A DNA stretch of 39,255 bases from Flavobacteriales bacterium (GTDB lineage: Bacteria; Bacteroidota; Bacteroidia; Flavobacteriales_D; Parvicellaceae): positions 1 through 39,255 of the forward strand of contig JAQWSL010000035.1 of NCBI GenBank assembly GCA_029243225.1. The letters are read 5' to 3'. The stretch's first letter is position 1, and each line of letters begins with the position of its first letter. A program made the translations under genes and the position numbers. Shown piece by piece: positions 8,880-17,858 of this stretch. The notes beneath the pieces are model-generated. The model was not told where the DNA came from and did no database searches. It was given only the letters and a program-made list of their open reading frames with translations.

Positions 8880-10112
8880 TTACTCAAATTCCGATTTTAA
8901 TATTTTTAATACCTCGTCAATAGTTTCAGTTTCCAAATCTGTTCTTTTCACTAAATCCGTTTTAGAGATTTCAAGAACACTTCTAGCTGAATCACATCCG
9001 ATAGATTTTAACTCATCTAAAATCCAACCATCAATTTCGTCAACAAATTCATCTAAATCTACATCATCAATATCTTCAGAACCTTCTCTATAAACATCAA
9101 TTTCATATTCAGTAAGCTTAGAAGCTAATTTAATATTATGCCCTCCTTTACCAATAGCAAGTGAAACTTGATCTGGTTTTAAAAACACTTCAACCCTAGA
9201 ATCGTCTTTAATCACCATATTGGTGATTTTTGCAGGACTAAGAGCTCTTTGGATAAGTAATTGAGAATTAGCTGTCCAGTTAATAACATCAATATTCTCA
9301 TTTCTTAATTCTCTAACAATACCATGAATTCTTGAGCCTTTCATTCCTACACAAGCTCCAACAGGATCGATTCTATCATCGTAAGATTCTACAGCTACTT
9401 TTGCTCTTTCTCCGGGCTCTCTCACTATTTTTTTAATGGTAATCAAACCATCAAATACTTCGGGAACTTCTAATTCAAATAATCTTTCTAAAAATTCAGG
9501 AGCCGTTCTAGAAAGAACAATAATTGGATTATTATTTCTTAAATCAACTTTAGAAACAACTGCTCTTATAGTGTCCCCTTTTCTGAAATAATCAGAAGGA
9601 ATTTGTTCAGATTTAGGCATGATTAACTCATTTCCATCATCATCTAAAATTAAAATCTCTCTTTTCCATATTTGGTAAACCTCACCAGTGATAATGTCTC
9701 CAACTCTTTCTTTGTATTTGTTGTAAACATTGTCTTTTTCAAGCTCCATTAATCTAGCTTGAAGGTTTTGTTTCAAAGACAGAATATTTCTTCTTCCAAA
9801 ATCTTTCACTTTTATTTCTTGAGAGACCTCTTCTCCAACTTCAAAATCTGGTTCTATTTTTAACGCTTCAGTAAGTGCAATCTGAATGGCTTCATCTTCA
9901 ACTTCATTATCTGGAACAATTTCTCTATTTAGCCATATTTCTAAATCTCCTTTATCAGGGTTAACTATGACATCAACATTTTCATCAGTTCCATATTTTT
10001 TCTTTAAAGTAGAACGAAAAACGTCTTCAACAATTCTCATCATTGTACCTCTGTCAATATTTTTCATTTCCTTAAATTCAGAAAACGATTCTATTAAATC
10101 TACTGCATTCAT
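8880..10112 (-). CDS. nusA: Transcription termination/antitermination factor NusA
   Basis: NusA binds RNA polymerase and nascent RNA and tunes pausing, termination and antitermination. The 410-residue product shows the N-terminal RNA polymerase-binding domain, an S1 domain (about residues 130-200, including GDIITGEVYQIWKREILIL), KH1 and KH2 domains (VGACVGMKGSRIHGIVREL and LAIGKGGHNIKLASKLT), and a short acidic C-terminal segment that ends in a helix-hairpin-helix-like stretch. The extra AR repeats of E. coli NusA are absent, as is usual in this phylum. It sits nine bases after rimP. In E. coli this operon is controlled by NusA itself, which is relevant to the hairpin ahead of rimP here. Confidence 0.98.
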   Translation of the reverse strand: MNAVDLIESFSEFKEMKNIDRGTMMRIVEDVFRSTLKKKYGTDENVDVIVNPDKGDLEIWLNREIVPDNEVEDEAIQIALTEALKIEPDFEVGEEVSQEIKVKDFGRRNILSLKQNLQARLMELEKDNVYNKYKERVGDIITGEVYQIWKREILILDDDGNELIMPKSEQIPSDYFRKGDTIRAVVSKVDLRNNNPIIVLSRTAPEFLERLFELEVPEVFDGLITIKKIVREPGERAKVAVESYDDRIDPVGACVGMKGSRIHGIVRELRNENIDVINWTANSQLLIQRALSPAKITNMVIKDDSRVEVFLKPDQVSLAIGKGGHNIKLASKLTEYEIDVYREGSEDIDDVDLDEFVDEIDGWILDELKSIGCDSARSVLEISKTDLVKRTDLETETIDEVLKILKSEFE

Positions 10113-10121
10113 ATTAAATTA

Positions 10122-10604
10122 TTATTTAAATGTAATTACTACTTTTGTTTCTTTTATATCTTCAAATTCAATTTCCCTTGTTTTGGAAACCAATACTTGT
10201 TTTTTTCTTCCTTCAACACGCTCTTTTTCCTCCCATTCTAAAATAATTGTCTTTTCAGAAACACTTTTCAATACTCCTTCTTGACTTCCATGAGAATTAA
10301 GGATAACCTTAACAGATCTTCCTATGTTTTTTTCATATTGCTGTCTCACCTTAAAAGGCTGATCTAAACCTGGCGAGCTTACTTTTAATTCAAAGTCTGC
10401 TTCCTCACGATCTAAATTGTGTTCAATGTTTCTACTAACAGAAATACAATCGTTAACAGAGACGCTGTTTTTAATACCATCAATTTCAACTACAATTGAA
10501 TTTTTTGGACTAATTAAAACATCAACTAAATAACAACCATTATCAAGCTCTTCTATTCGTTCCTGAGCTAATTCTATAACTTTCTTCTTACTTATCATTG
10601 ACAC
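10122..10604 (-). CDS. rimP: Ribosome maturation factor RimP
   Basis: RimP assists 30S subunit maturation. The 160-residue product has the family pattern: an N-terminal alpha/beta domain with CYLVDVLISPKNSIVVEIDG, the conserved LKVSSPGLDQPF near residue 93, and a C-terminal SH3-like domain ending in IEFEDIKETKV. The longest start is GTG at 10604; an ATG two codons later at 10598 is equally possible. Only three bases separate that GTG from a perfect stem-loop, so which start is used matters for the leader. It is the first gene of the rimP-nusA-infB operon, the classic order in bacteria. Confidence 0.95.
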   Translation of the reverse strand: MSMISKKKVIELAQERIEELDNGCYLVDVLISPKNSIVVEIDGIKNSVSVNDCISVSRNIEHNLDREEADFELKVSSPGLDQPFKVRQQYEKNIGRSVKVILNSHGSQEGVLKSVSEKTIILEWEEKERVEGRKKQVLVSKTREIEFEDIKETKVVITFK

Positions 10605-10631
10605 AAAAAGAGGGGACTTTCGTCCCCTCTT
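10605..10631 (-). promoter_or_regulatory. Terminator-like hairpin in the rimP leader (possible attenuator)
   Basis: The arms at 10608-10617 and 10622-10631 are a perfect 10-base inverted repeat (minus strand AAGAGGGGAC / GTCCCCTCTT) closing a GAAA tetraloop. On the minus strand it is followed by a run of T that ends at the GTG start of rimP. It lies between divergent genes, so it is not at the end of any gene. A weak minus-strand -7-like box (TATATTCG) at 10658-10665 would put it inside the rimP leader RNA. Attenuation or translation control is inferred. Confidence 0.6.
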
Positions 10632-10683
10632 ATTTTTTCTTTCTATTTAAATCTCTGCGAATATACATAATTTTAATAAACCC

Positions 10684-10713
10684 TTGTACCTAAGCGTAAA
10701 TAAATTATGTTTC
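10684..10713 (+). promoter_or_regulatory. Predicted promoter for dprA
   Basis: A TTG at 10684-10686 and TATGTTTC at 10706-10713 are spaced by 19 bases, close to the Bacteroidota pattern (one mismatch in TAnnTTTG). This argues that dprA starts at the ATG at 10738, not at the TTG at 10684, which would itself lie within the promoter. Confidence 0.4.
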
Positions 10714-10737
10714 TATTTTATTTCTTTCGAAAAAAAC

Positions 10738-11838
10738 ATGACAGACATAATACAACAAATTGCCCTTTTAAAAATAAAAGGATTGGGACCTTATAATTGC
10801 AGAAAACTAATGTCAGATTTTAATGGAACCGAACAGCTATTTAAGGAAGGTATAAGAATATTTAGTGCTAAATATGAAAAAAGAGGTCTAGAAATATATA
10901 GGAAAATTCAACTGGCTAAAAAAGAATTGATAAATGCTGAAAACACATATTTAGAGTGTGAATTAAAAAACATTAAAATTTGTTCTTACTATGATAACAG
11001 CTATCCAAAGCAATTAAAACAATGCCATGATGCTCCTCAGTTAATTTTTCACTCTGGGAAAAACACGTTTAATAGTTCACCATTAATTTCAATTGTTGGA
11101 ACACGAAATTGCACCGAATATGGACTTAAATTGGTAAAAGAAATATGTGCCAGCTTGAAAAATTTCAATGTAACTGTAGTTAGTGGTTTAGCAAAAGGAA
11201 TAGACTATTCGGCTCATTACAATGCAATAAAAAATAATTTGAACACATATGCTGTCTTAGGTCATGGACACAATCACATATACCCAAAATATCATTTAGA
11301 CATGTTTAACTTGATTAAAGAAAATGGCACATTAATTAGTGAATTTGAACCCAATACAACTCCAACAAAATTTAATTTTCCTAAAAGAAATAGAATTATT
11401 GCTGGAATAGCAGACGCAACTTTAGTGGTAGAATCGAAAGAAAAAGGAGGAAGTTTAATTACTGCAAGAATTGCCAACTCTTACAACAAAGATGTTTTTG
11501 CTATTCCGGGAAAAATCGATTCAGCAAACTCTATGGGGTGTAATAAATTAATAAGCAATAATGAAGCGTTGTTAATTAACTCCGCATCTGAAATAATAAA
11601 ACTGATGGAACTTAGAAAGAAAGCGGTGACGAACCAAGTTGTTACAGTTCCAGAAGGACTTAGCAAAACTGAAGAAAAAGTAATGCATAAAATAATAAGC
11701 TATCCGAATTACAATACTGATGAAATATCAACTTTACTATCTATGAATAGCCACGAATTACAAAGTCAACTAACAATATTGGAACTTAAAGGCGCAATAA
11801 AACTTCTTTTTGGAAAAAAAATTAAGATCTTAAATTAG
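10738..11838 (+). CDS. dprA: DNA-processing protein DprA
   Basis: DprA protects incoming single-stranded DNA and loads RecA during natural transformation. From the ATG at 10738 the product is 366 residues: an N-terminal helix-hairpin-helix-like segment (QIALLKIKGLGPYNCRKLM), a central Rossmann-fold DprA domain with SIVGTRNCTEYGLKL, VVSGLAKGIDYSAHY and FPKRNRIIAGIADATLVVES, and a C-terminal winged-helix region (SKTEEKVMHKIISYPNYNTDEIS). An in-frame upstream extension to a TTG at 10684 exists but overlaps a likely promoter and shows no conserved sequence. It is divergent from rimP and precedes the ABC permease gene by 34 bases. Confidence 0.95.
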   Translation: MTDIIQQIALLKIKGLGPYNCRKLMSDFNGTEQLFKEGIRIFSAKYEKRGLEIYRKIQLAKKELINAENTYLECELKNIKICSYYDNSYPKQLKQCHDAPQLIFHSGKNTFNSSPLISIVGTRNCTEYGLKLVKEICASLKNFNVTVVSGLAKGIDYSAHYNAIKNNLNTYAVLGHGHNHIYPKYHLDMFNLIKENGTLISEFEPNTTPTKFNFPKRNRIIAGIADATLVVESKEKGGSLITARIANSYNKDVFAIPGKIDSANSMGCNKLISNNEALLINSASEIIKLMELRKKAVTNQVVTVPEGLSKTEEKVMHKIISYPNYNTDEISTLLSMNSHELQSQLTILELKGAIKLLFGKKIKILN

Positions 11839-11872
11839 ATTTCAAATTACAATACCTACTTTAGAAGTCATT

Positions 11873-13096
11873 GTGAACTTTCCAAACTTTATAGCCAAAC
11901 GATATCTTTTTTCTAAGAAATCTAAAAGTATTATAAACATAATCTCTTTGATTTCTATTATCGGAGTTTTTGTAAGCTCTACAGCTATGATAATTGTGCT
12001 AAGTGGTTTTAATGGTATTGAGAAACTTGTCGAGAATATTTACAGCAAACACGAAGCAGATATTGTAATTTCTCCAAAAATCGGCAAAACATTCTATGAA
12101 ACTGATACCATTATTAATGCTCTTAACTCTTGTTCTGAAATAAAAAACTATTCCAACATTATTGAAGAAGTAACCATGATTAAACATGGCGACAAGTGGA
12201 CTACCGCTATTATGAAAGGCGTTGAAAAACCTTACGTCAAGATTTCCAAACTTGAATCATCTATTATTGAAGGTAATTGCAAACTTTGGCAAAACAGCTT
12301 TCATAATTCAATTATAGGAGTAGGTTTACAAAACCAAATTCAAGTATCTTCTGATAGTAGATTCAACAATGAAGTAATTATTTACGGATTATTAAGAGAA
12401 GAAAAAATATCTAGAACAAATAAAAGTGTTTTTAAACCTGCAAAAATCAATGTCACTGGAGTTTTTAATATTACCCCTGAATTTGACGAAAAGTACTTAA
12501 TTGTTCCAATTGATTTTGCTAGAAATCTTTTAAACTATGAAAATGAAATTAACTCTATTGAAATTGAGCTTAATTCAGAAATAAACCCACTTTCATTTAA
12601 AAACAAATTAGCAACTGTTTTAGGTGACAACTATAATTTTGAGACCCAATATGAAAAAAATGAGCTTATTTACAAAACAAATGCAGCAGAGAAATGGATG
12701 GTGTTTATGATCTTAATATTTATATTCATTCTATCTACGTTTAACATCATTGCATCTCTAACAATGCTGATATTGGACAAAAAAAAGGATATTTCTACTC
12801 TTATTTCACTTGGCGCTACACCTAAATTGATAAAGTCAATTTTTTTCAGAGAAGGATTTTATATTAATATTCTTGGAGGTGGGTTAGGCTTGTCTGTAGG
12901 AGCCTTGCTTTGTTTAGTTCAAGCTAAATTTAAAATAATTAAATTGGAAAACTCTGTGATTGATCACTGGCCTGTTGTTGTAGAATTATGGGATCTTTTA
13001 GCTGTTTTATTTATTTTAATTTTTGTTGGAATCATATCATCATATTTACCAACTGCATTTATAATTAAAAGACACTTTAAATCTTATTTCAATTAA
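11873..13096 (+). CDS. ABC transporter permease, LolC/LolE (FtsX) type
   Basis: This is an inner-membrane permease of the FtsX/MacB family, most like the lipoprotein-releasing LolC/LolE proteins that move lipoproteins off the inner membrane. The 407-residue product has the typical start NFPNFIAKRYLFSKKSKSIINIISLISIIGVF (first membrane helix about residues 20-45), a periplasmic domain of about 220 residues, and three C-terminal helices (around 272-298, 320-345 and 365-395). The start codon is GTG; no ATG lies nearby in frame. The partner ATPase LolD is not in the window. It ends one base from the stop of the opposite-strand transporter gene. Confidence 0.85.
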   Translation: MNFPNFIAKRYLFSKKSKSIINIISLISIIGVFVSSTAMIIVLSGFNGIEKLVENIYSKHEADIVISPKIGKTFYETDTIINALNSCSEIKNYSNIIEEVTMIKHGDKWTTAIMKGVEKPYVKISKLESSIIEGNCKLWQNSFHNSIIGVGLQNQIQVSSDSRFNNEVIIYGLLREEKISRTNKSVFKPAKINVTGVFNITPEFDEKYLIVPIDFARNLLNYENEINSIEIELNSEINPLSFKNKLATVLGDNYNFETQYEKNELIYKTNAAEKWMVFMILIFIFILSTFNIIASLTMLILDKKKDISTLISLGATPKLIKSIFFREGFYINILGGGLGLSVGALLCLVQAKFKIIKLENSVIDHWPVVVELWDLLAVLFILIFVGIISSYLPTAFIIKRHFKSYFN

Positions 13097-13097
13097 A

Positions 13098-14402
13098 TTA
13101 CTTACTAATAGAATTTACTATAAGAAAAGTAACCCATTCAATCCTAGTTTCTGAAACTTCTTTTATTAAAATTTTATACTTTCCAATAGAAATTAAATCG
13201 CCTTTTTTTGGAATTGTTTCCTTGTAATGAATTATTAACCCGCCAATGGTTTCATACTCTTCTTTTTCCGGAATTTCTAATCTGTATTTTTCATTGATAA
13301 AATCTATTTCAGTTCTGCCGGAAAATTCAAATTCAAATTCAGAAATTTGACGATGATCTTCATCTTTCTGATCGTGTTCATCATCAATTTCCCCAAAGAT
13401 TTCTTCAATCACATCCTCCATGGTTACCATTCCTGACGTCCCACCAAATTCATCAACTACAATTGCAATACTTCTGTTTTTTTTAATAAACTCTTCTAAA
13501 ATTTTATTGGCCGTAATACTCTCAGGTATTATACTAATTGGAAGAAGAATAGATTTTATATGCTCAGGTTTTTTAAAAAGCTCTAGACAATGAACAAAAC
13601 CGATTATATTGTCAATATTGTCTCTATAAATCAATATTTTAGATAATCCAGTTTCGATAAATTTATTTTTTAATTCTGAAATATTTTCTTCTATTTCGAA
13701 TGCAACGATTTCATTTCTTGGAATCATACAATCACGCGCAATTACTTCAGAAAATCCTAAAGCATTATGAAAAATTTTAACTTCATTTTCAAGCTCTTTC
13801 ACATCAACAATTTCTTTTGTTAACTCATCTAAATAATTATCTAAATCTATTTTTTCAAATGCAACTTTATCATTTTTATTTAGTTTGTCTTTAATAAAAA
13901 AGAACATCAGGCCCTCAGCAATTCCAATGACTATAATTGTAGGCAACCAAAGAATACTGTAAATTAATATTAACGGTACAGCCAAAAAGCTAAGTGTTCC
14001 GTTTGGATTCATTCTGAATAATGCTTTAGGAAGAAATTCTGCAAATATTAAAATGAATATTGTAGAAATTAACGTTTGAACGAAAAGAACTAATGCCGCT
14101 GAATCCATCCAACTTATCTTTAGAAACAAATCTTCAATCAATGGTTTAAGAATAAATCCCATAAACCATGAATAGACCACCATCGAGATGTTATTTCCCA
14201 ATAACATTGATCCGATAAACCATTCAGGTTTTTTAGCAAAGTAAGCTAAGAGTTTAGCTTTATAACCTCCTGTTTTATTGTCTAGCTCAATTTTTAATCG
14301 ATTTGCTGAAATGAAAGCAATTTCCATGCCTGAGAAAAAAGCAGAAAAAATTAGCGCAATGATAATAATTAATGAAATAGGTAAAAGCATTTCAACATCC
14401 AT
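13098..14402 (-). CDS. CNNM/CBS domain transporter-like protein (HlyC/CorC, GldE-like)
   Basis: This membrane protein has an N-terminal CNNM (DUF21) domain with about four helices (LIIIIALIFSAFFSGMEIAF near the start, then GSMLLGNNISMVVYSWFMGF), two CBS domains in the middle (including RDCMIPRNEIVAFE and IAIVVDEFGGTSGMVTMEDVIEEIFGEI), and a C-terminal CorC_HlyC domain (about the last 75 residues). Family roles are Mg2+/Co2+ transport or efflux; the GldE gliding protein of flavobacteria has the same layout. An upstream TTG at 14411 is in frame, but it falls inside a perfect -7 box, so I prefer the ATG at 14402 (434 residues); the ATG at 14390 is also possible. It is the last gene of the coaX-lptC cluster. 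Confidence 0.85.
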   Translation of the reverse strand: MDVEMLLPISLIIIIALIFSAFFSGMEIAFISANRLKIELDNKTGGYKAKLLAYFAKKPEWFIGSMLLGNNISMVVYSWFMGFILKPLIEDLFLKISWMDSAALVLFVQTLISTIFILIFAEFLPKALFRMNPNGTLSFLAVPLILIYSILWLPTIIVIGIAEGLMFFFIKDKLNKNDKVAFEKIDLDNYLDELTKEIVDVKELENEVKIFHNALGFSEVIARDCMIPRNEIVAFEIEENISELKNKFIETGLSKILIYRDNIDNIIGFVHCLELFKKPEHIKSILLPISIIPESITANKILEEFIKKNRSIAIVVDEFGGTSGMVTMEDVIEEIFGEIDDEHDQKDEDHRQISEFEFEFSGRTEIDFINEKYRLEIPEKEEYETIGGLIIHYKETIPKKGDLISIGKYKILIKEVSETRIEWVTFLIVNSISK

Positions 14403-14408
14403 GTGAAA

Positions 14409-14416
14409 CAAAGATA
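14409..14416 (-). promoter_or_regulatory. Predicted -7 box before the CNNM/CBS gene
   Basis: The minus strand reads TATCTTTG, a perfect match to TAnnTTTG. It ends six bases before the ATG at 14402, so any leader would be a few bases at most. No convincing -33 TTTG is present. Confidence 0.35.
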
Positions 14417-14428
14417 AAATCTATTTAA

Positions 14429-14653
14429 TTAGTTAGCAGATTGATCTAATTTTATTCGAAGTCCTCTTTTAATCAAGAAAACTCCCCATGCTAATCCAGA
14501 TAATAAAAAATATGACAATACACCTTGCCATTTGTCAACAAAGCCAATAACTACAGAGGATGCTGTTGCTAAAATTGCCACGTAAAACCATACCTTTTCC
14601 ATGAACTTTTGCCATTTTCTTATGTTGTTAATCGATGATTTTTGATTCTTCAT
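14429..14653 (-). CDS. Small two-helix membrane protein, unknown
   Basis: I do not recognise this 74-residue protein. It has a basic N-terminus, one hydrophobic helix at about residues 20-41 (VWFYVAILATASSVVIGFV) and a second at about 46-63 (GVLSYFLLSGLAWGVFLI), then a short basic tail. The ATG overlaps the end of lptC by 26 bases; a downstream Met at 14602 would remove the overlap. Its place between lptC and the CNNM/CBS gene suggests an accessory membrane role, but no function can be given. Confidence 0.7.
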   Translation of the reverse strand: MKNQKSSINNIRKWQKFMEKVWFYVAILATASSVVIGFVDKWQGVLSYFLLSGLAWGVFLIKRGLRIKLDQSAN

Positions 14654-15191
14654 AATTAATATGACTGTTTTTAATATTTAATAATCGATAAAAAGTAAAA
14701 TTACTATTTGCCACTAATTCATTCCCTAAAATTACACCATTTTCTGATGAAACTTTAACTGGCCTATTGGTATAAATACTATCCTTTTGAAAATAGATGT
14801 TTAATAGGTCAGTGAATAAAGTATCTCTATTTTTATTGTAAAAGACTACGTTTTCTTTTACAACCATGAATTGATCTTTGGTATATAGTTTACCATAGTC
14901 AGCAATAAGAACAGATTCGATATTTTCTAAAGAATCATAAAAAGTTAGCTCCATTCCTGTGGGGCACTCTAAAGTCATTTCTTTTTCATCATCAAACCTG
15001 TGAACTTCAGGACTAATTAAACGCATTTTAGAATTACCCATGTCTGAATAGTACATTGTAACACCATTTGTTACTTCAACTGGAGTTGAGTAATCTGAAG
15101 ATAAGTTTTTAATCTGATCCACAGAAGAAGAACAGCCATGGGCCAATAAAATAAAAATATATAGTGTGGGATTTCTTAAACAGGAAAACAT
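14628..15191 (-). CDS. lptC: LPS export system protein LptC
   Basis: LptC is the bitopic or lipid-anchored periplasmic part of the Lpt bridge that carries LPS from the LptB2FG transporter towards the outer membrane. From the ATG at 15191 the product is 187 residues, beginning with a hydrophobic segment that ends in LLAHGC, a lipobox-like site. It then has the repetitive beta-jellyroll pattern of the family: GVTMYYSDMGNSKMRLISPEV, ELTFYDSLENIESVLIADYG, MVVKENVVFYNKNRDTLFT and IYTNRPVKVSSENGVILGNEL. An in-frame start at 15230 would overlap the upstream gene and push the lipobox inward, so the later ATG is favoured. lptB is in the same window at 33.6 kb. Confidence 0.85.
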   Translation of the reverse strand: MFSCLRNPTLYIFILLAHGCSSSVDQIKNLSSDYSTPVEVTNGVTMYYSDMGNSKMRLISPEVHRFDDEKEMTLECPTGMELTFYDSLENIESVLIADYGKLYTKDQFMVVKENVVFYNKNRDTLFTDLLNIYFQKDSIYTNRPVKVSSENGVILGNELVANSNFTFYRLLNIKNSHINYEESKIID

Positions 15192-15193
15192 TA

Positions 15194-16489
15194 CTAATCT
15201 CTTGTTCGAAGCTTTACAGAAGTATTCCAACAGTTAACTTGCTGGTCTGAACCGTTAACAACATCGAGCATAATTAAATCTTTTTTCGGAAGTAAAGAAC
15301 CTGTCCATGAATTTACTGTGGCAGAACCTATTTTACCACAAGATTTTTCGGCATAATCTAATGCTAAACAGTAAACAAGACTTCTCTCTAACGCAGAAGT
15401 TCCACATGAATTTGCGCTAGCGGCAATAGCTCTTGCTTTCTTTTCATTTGCCACACAATTATCAGAAATTGAATTGGTGATTTTATATGCCTCTTTATAG
15501 CTTTTTCTCTTCAAAGCAATATCATAAAGCATTGTATAGCACTTTTGTTTATTTACTTCGTCATTCGAAATTGTTAATGCTCTTTGAAAACGATCTTTAG
15601 CTTTTGTGTAATCTCCTCTTTTGTAATCGGCTAAAGCAGCGTTAATTAAATCTTTATCTGTAGGAGGATTATTTGGATCGTTAAGAACCTTGTCTAATAA
15701 ACTTAAATAAAAATCTGAATCTGTACATTTTTTAGCACTTAACATACCGAATACTTTTCTTGTTAATGACATATCTTCAGGAGACGCAGCTACTTTCTTA
15801 GCATAAATTTCTTCTAGTTTATCACAAGATGCACATGGAGCTATACTTTGATCTAGAAACCCAAGAACAGCTGTGAACTTTTCAACTTTCAAACCTGCCT
15901 TAATATTGTTATCACATAAATCAGACATTTGCTCAAAATCAGTTAAAAACGCATCGCAGTCTATTTTCTTATTATTGAACATGTAAATAGCTGAATAAAA
16001 GAATAACTTAACATTGCTATAAGACAATGAAGCTGGATTTGAGGCATAAACTTCATGAAATAGAGCATACGATTCTTCATATTTTAAACTCGGAATTAAT
16101 TTCATTATATCTCCAGCAGATTTCAATTTAATCTCATCACAGTTCCCATAATTTTCAATCCATAAATCATAAATAGAGAAAAGTGAATCTACATAAACAC
16201 TTAAATTAGGATCTTTTGCTTTAGCTCTTTCAGAAGCTATTTTTCTATAAATGTATGTTCCATTCTTATATAGGTTGGTCTTGTACTGAGGGCAAGAAGC
16301 TTGAGCTTTCCACCAAGACTTAGAAGCATCTTTCCAGTTTTTTTGCTTTAAAAACTCAGTATATAAAGAAACATTTGTTCTGCAGCTTGCACTATCACTT
16401 CCCCAATTAGGCTGTTTTTGAACCGCACAATCTTGAGCAGAAATGAAACTAGAAACTAAAAGGGATATTATTAAAATTATTTTATTCAT
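15194..16489 (-). CDS. Secreted tetratricopeptide-like repeat protein
   Basis: From the ATG at 16489 this is a 431-residue exported protein with a clean signal peptide (NKIILIISLLVSSFISAQ). The mature part is helical, with TPR-like units, the clearest being INAALADYKRGDYTKAKDRFQRAL and CYTMLYDIALKRKSYKEAYKI. It is unusually rich in cysteine (pairs such as CASCDKL), which suggests periplasmic disulfides. Longer in-frame starts (16537, 16501) overlap the upstream barrel gene and lack a signal peptide at the very N-terminus. The placement between an outer-membrane barrel and lptC points to an envelope assembly role. The exact function is not known to me. Confidence 0.8.
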   Translation of the reverse strand: MNKIILIISLLVSSFISAQDCAVQKQPNWGSDSASCRTNVSLYTEFLKQKNWKDASKSWWKAQASCPQYKTNLYKNGTYIYRKIASERAKAKDPNLSVYVDSLFSIYDLWIENYGNCDEIKLKSAGDIMKLIPSLKYEESYALFHEVYASNPASLSYSNVKLFFYSAIYMFNNKKIDCDAFLTDFEQMSDLCDNNIKAGLKVEKFTAVLGFLDQSIAPCASCDKLEEIYAKKVAASPEDMSLTRKVFGMLSAKKCTDSDFYLSLLDKVLNDPNNPPTDKDLINAALADYKRGDYTKAKDRFQRALTISNDEVNKQKCYTMLYDIALKRKSYKEAYKITNSISDNCVANEKKARAIAASANSCGTSALERSLVYCLALDYAEKSCGKIGSATVNSWTGSLLPKKDLIMLDVVNGSDQQVNCWNTSVKLRTRD

Positions 16490-16493
16490 CTTA

Positions 16494-17858
16494 TTAATCA
16501 TATTTTCTTTTCTTAAACCATCTATCGTATCTAGCATCTGGAGCTAGACTAAACCCTATGGAACATTTCAAATAATTATCTTCAATTAATCCATTGTCTA
16601 TTGTACCTAACTTACCAAGTTCAAATCCTAAATTAATTCTAGATAATGATCTTGAACTTATTAATGGCATTGAAATTCCAAAATTCATGCCATAGTTTGT
16701 TAGTTGTTCATCATTAATTACAATAAATGAATTTCCGTATTTAAAACCTAGGCTATAAGTAGACTTCTGAAATGAGTTTTTATTTTTACTTGAGAAGTCC
16801 AATGAAGGGGTGACTCTAGCTCCAATAGAAAGCTGAGTCATTTGCGCTAAAGACTGATAATCATTCACTACAACATCAAAATTTTCTTGATATAAATCCC
16901 AATTATAAATTGCATATTGAACACCTAAAGACCAAACATTTTTATCTTGTTTGTTTCTACCAATATTAGCTCCAATAGAAAACTTATCAGGGAAAGAAAC
17001 TGTTCCAGCTTCATCTTGGAAATAATCTAAGGTGTCTTTAGGAATTTCTTGAACAGAAAAATTGTAAGTAAATGAATATGCATAGTAATCTCTTTTAGCG
17101 CTAACAGAAGAACCAAAAGTTTGGGCTGCTCCAAATTGCCAAAACCATTTGTCATTTTCGGCTTTTCCTTTTATTTCTTGAAAATAATGTAATCCTGCAT
17201 CAAACGAAAATCCACTTAAAGACATTCTATTTTGAATTCTTGAGTTATAAAAAGAGCTTTCTTGAAAAATTACACTATTATTTCTATCAATTGTTCCAAA
17301 TAAATAAGAACTATTAATACCTAAAGAAAATCGAGTAGTGTCACCTCTATTCACAAAATCATGCCCAATACCTATTAGAATTCGATTAATACTTCCATCT
17401 CCAGCATAGTTATAGTTTAGAGTATCTGTTCCTAAAAGCTCTGTAGAAGTTATATTATAACCAATAGTAGAGAAAGGCATAATCCCTATGGTTATTCCAG
17501 TTTTTTTTGAAATAGGTAAACCAATTAACATATTGTTTAAAGCAGAATTTGAACCACTGCTTGAATTTACATTCCCGTCAAACTCAGATTTATAAGAGGA
17601 AATTTTAGCAGAGATTCCTAAATCAAAAAGTGGGTTATTTTTCTTAAATGCTGAATATGTAGCCGGATTCGAAACATTTATGAATGAGAAATCAGAAAAG
17701 GATACTCCAATCCCACCCATACTGGAATAATGGGCAGTAGACAATGGGGTGAGTTCTCCTAATCCAAATCTTGTATACGGTGATGTGTTTAAGTCTTGTC
17801 CAATAATGACTAAACCTAATGTTAAAACAGACAATAATGTTCCCAGTTTACGATACAT
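16494..17858 (-). CDS. Outer-membrane beta-barrel protein (FadL-like/unknown porin family)
   Basis: This 454-residue protein has a signal peptide (LLSVLTLGLVIIGQ) followed by the start pattern NTSPYTRFGLGELTPLSTAHYSSMGGIGVSF, typical of a widespread Bacteroidota outer-membrane family loosely related to FadL-type barrels. Alternating amphipathic strands run to the C-terminus (for example FSLGINSSYLFGTI, IGANIGRNKQDKNVWSLGVQYAIY). The ATG overlaps the end of coaX by 11 bases, and the repeat protein gene follows at once, so the three are in one transcript. Transport substrate or assembly function is not evident. Confidence 0.8.
   Translation of the reverse strand: MYRKLGTLLSVLTLGLVIIGQDLNTSPYTRFGLGELTPLSTAHYSSMGGIGVSFSDFSFINVSNPATYSAFKKNNPLFDLGISAKISSYKSEFDGNVNSSSGSNSALNNMLIGLPISKKTGITIGIMPFSTIGYNITSTELLGTDTLNYNYAGDGSINRILIGIGHDFVNRGDTTRFSLGINSSYLFGTIDRNNSVIFQESSFYNSRIQNRMSLSGFSFDAGLHYFQEIKGKAENDKWFWQFGAAQTFGSSVSAKRDYYAYSFTYNFSVQEIPKDTLDYFQDEAGTVSFPDKFSIGANIGRNKQDKNVWSLGVQYAIYNWDLYQENFDVVVNDYQSLAQMTQLSIGARVTPSLDFSSKNKNSFQKSTYSLGFKYGNSFIVINDEQLTNYGMNFGISMPLISSRSLSRINLGFELGKLGTIDNGLIEDNYLKCSIGFSLAPDARYDRWFKKRKYD

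Noticed and set aside
10684-10737. N-terminal extension of DprA from TTG
   Set aside because: The TTG is within the predicted promoter and the added residues show no family similarity; the ATG at 10738 fits better.
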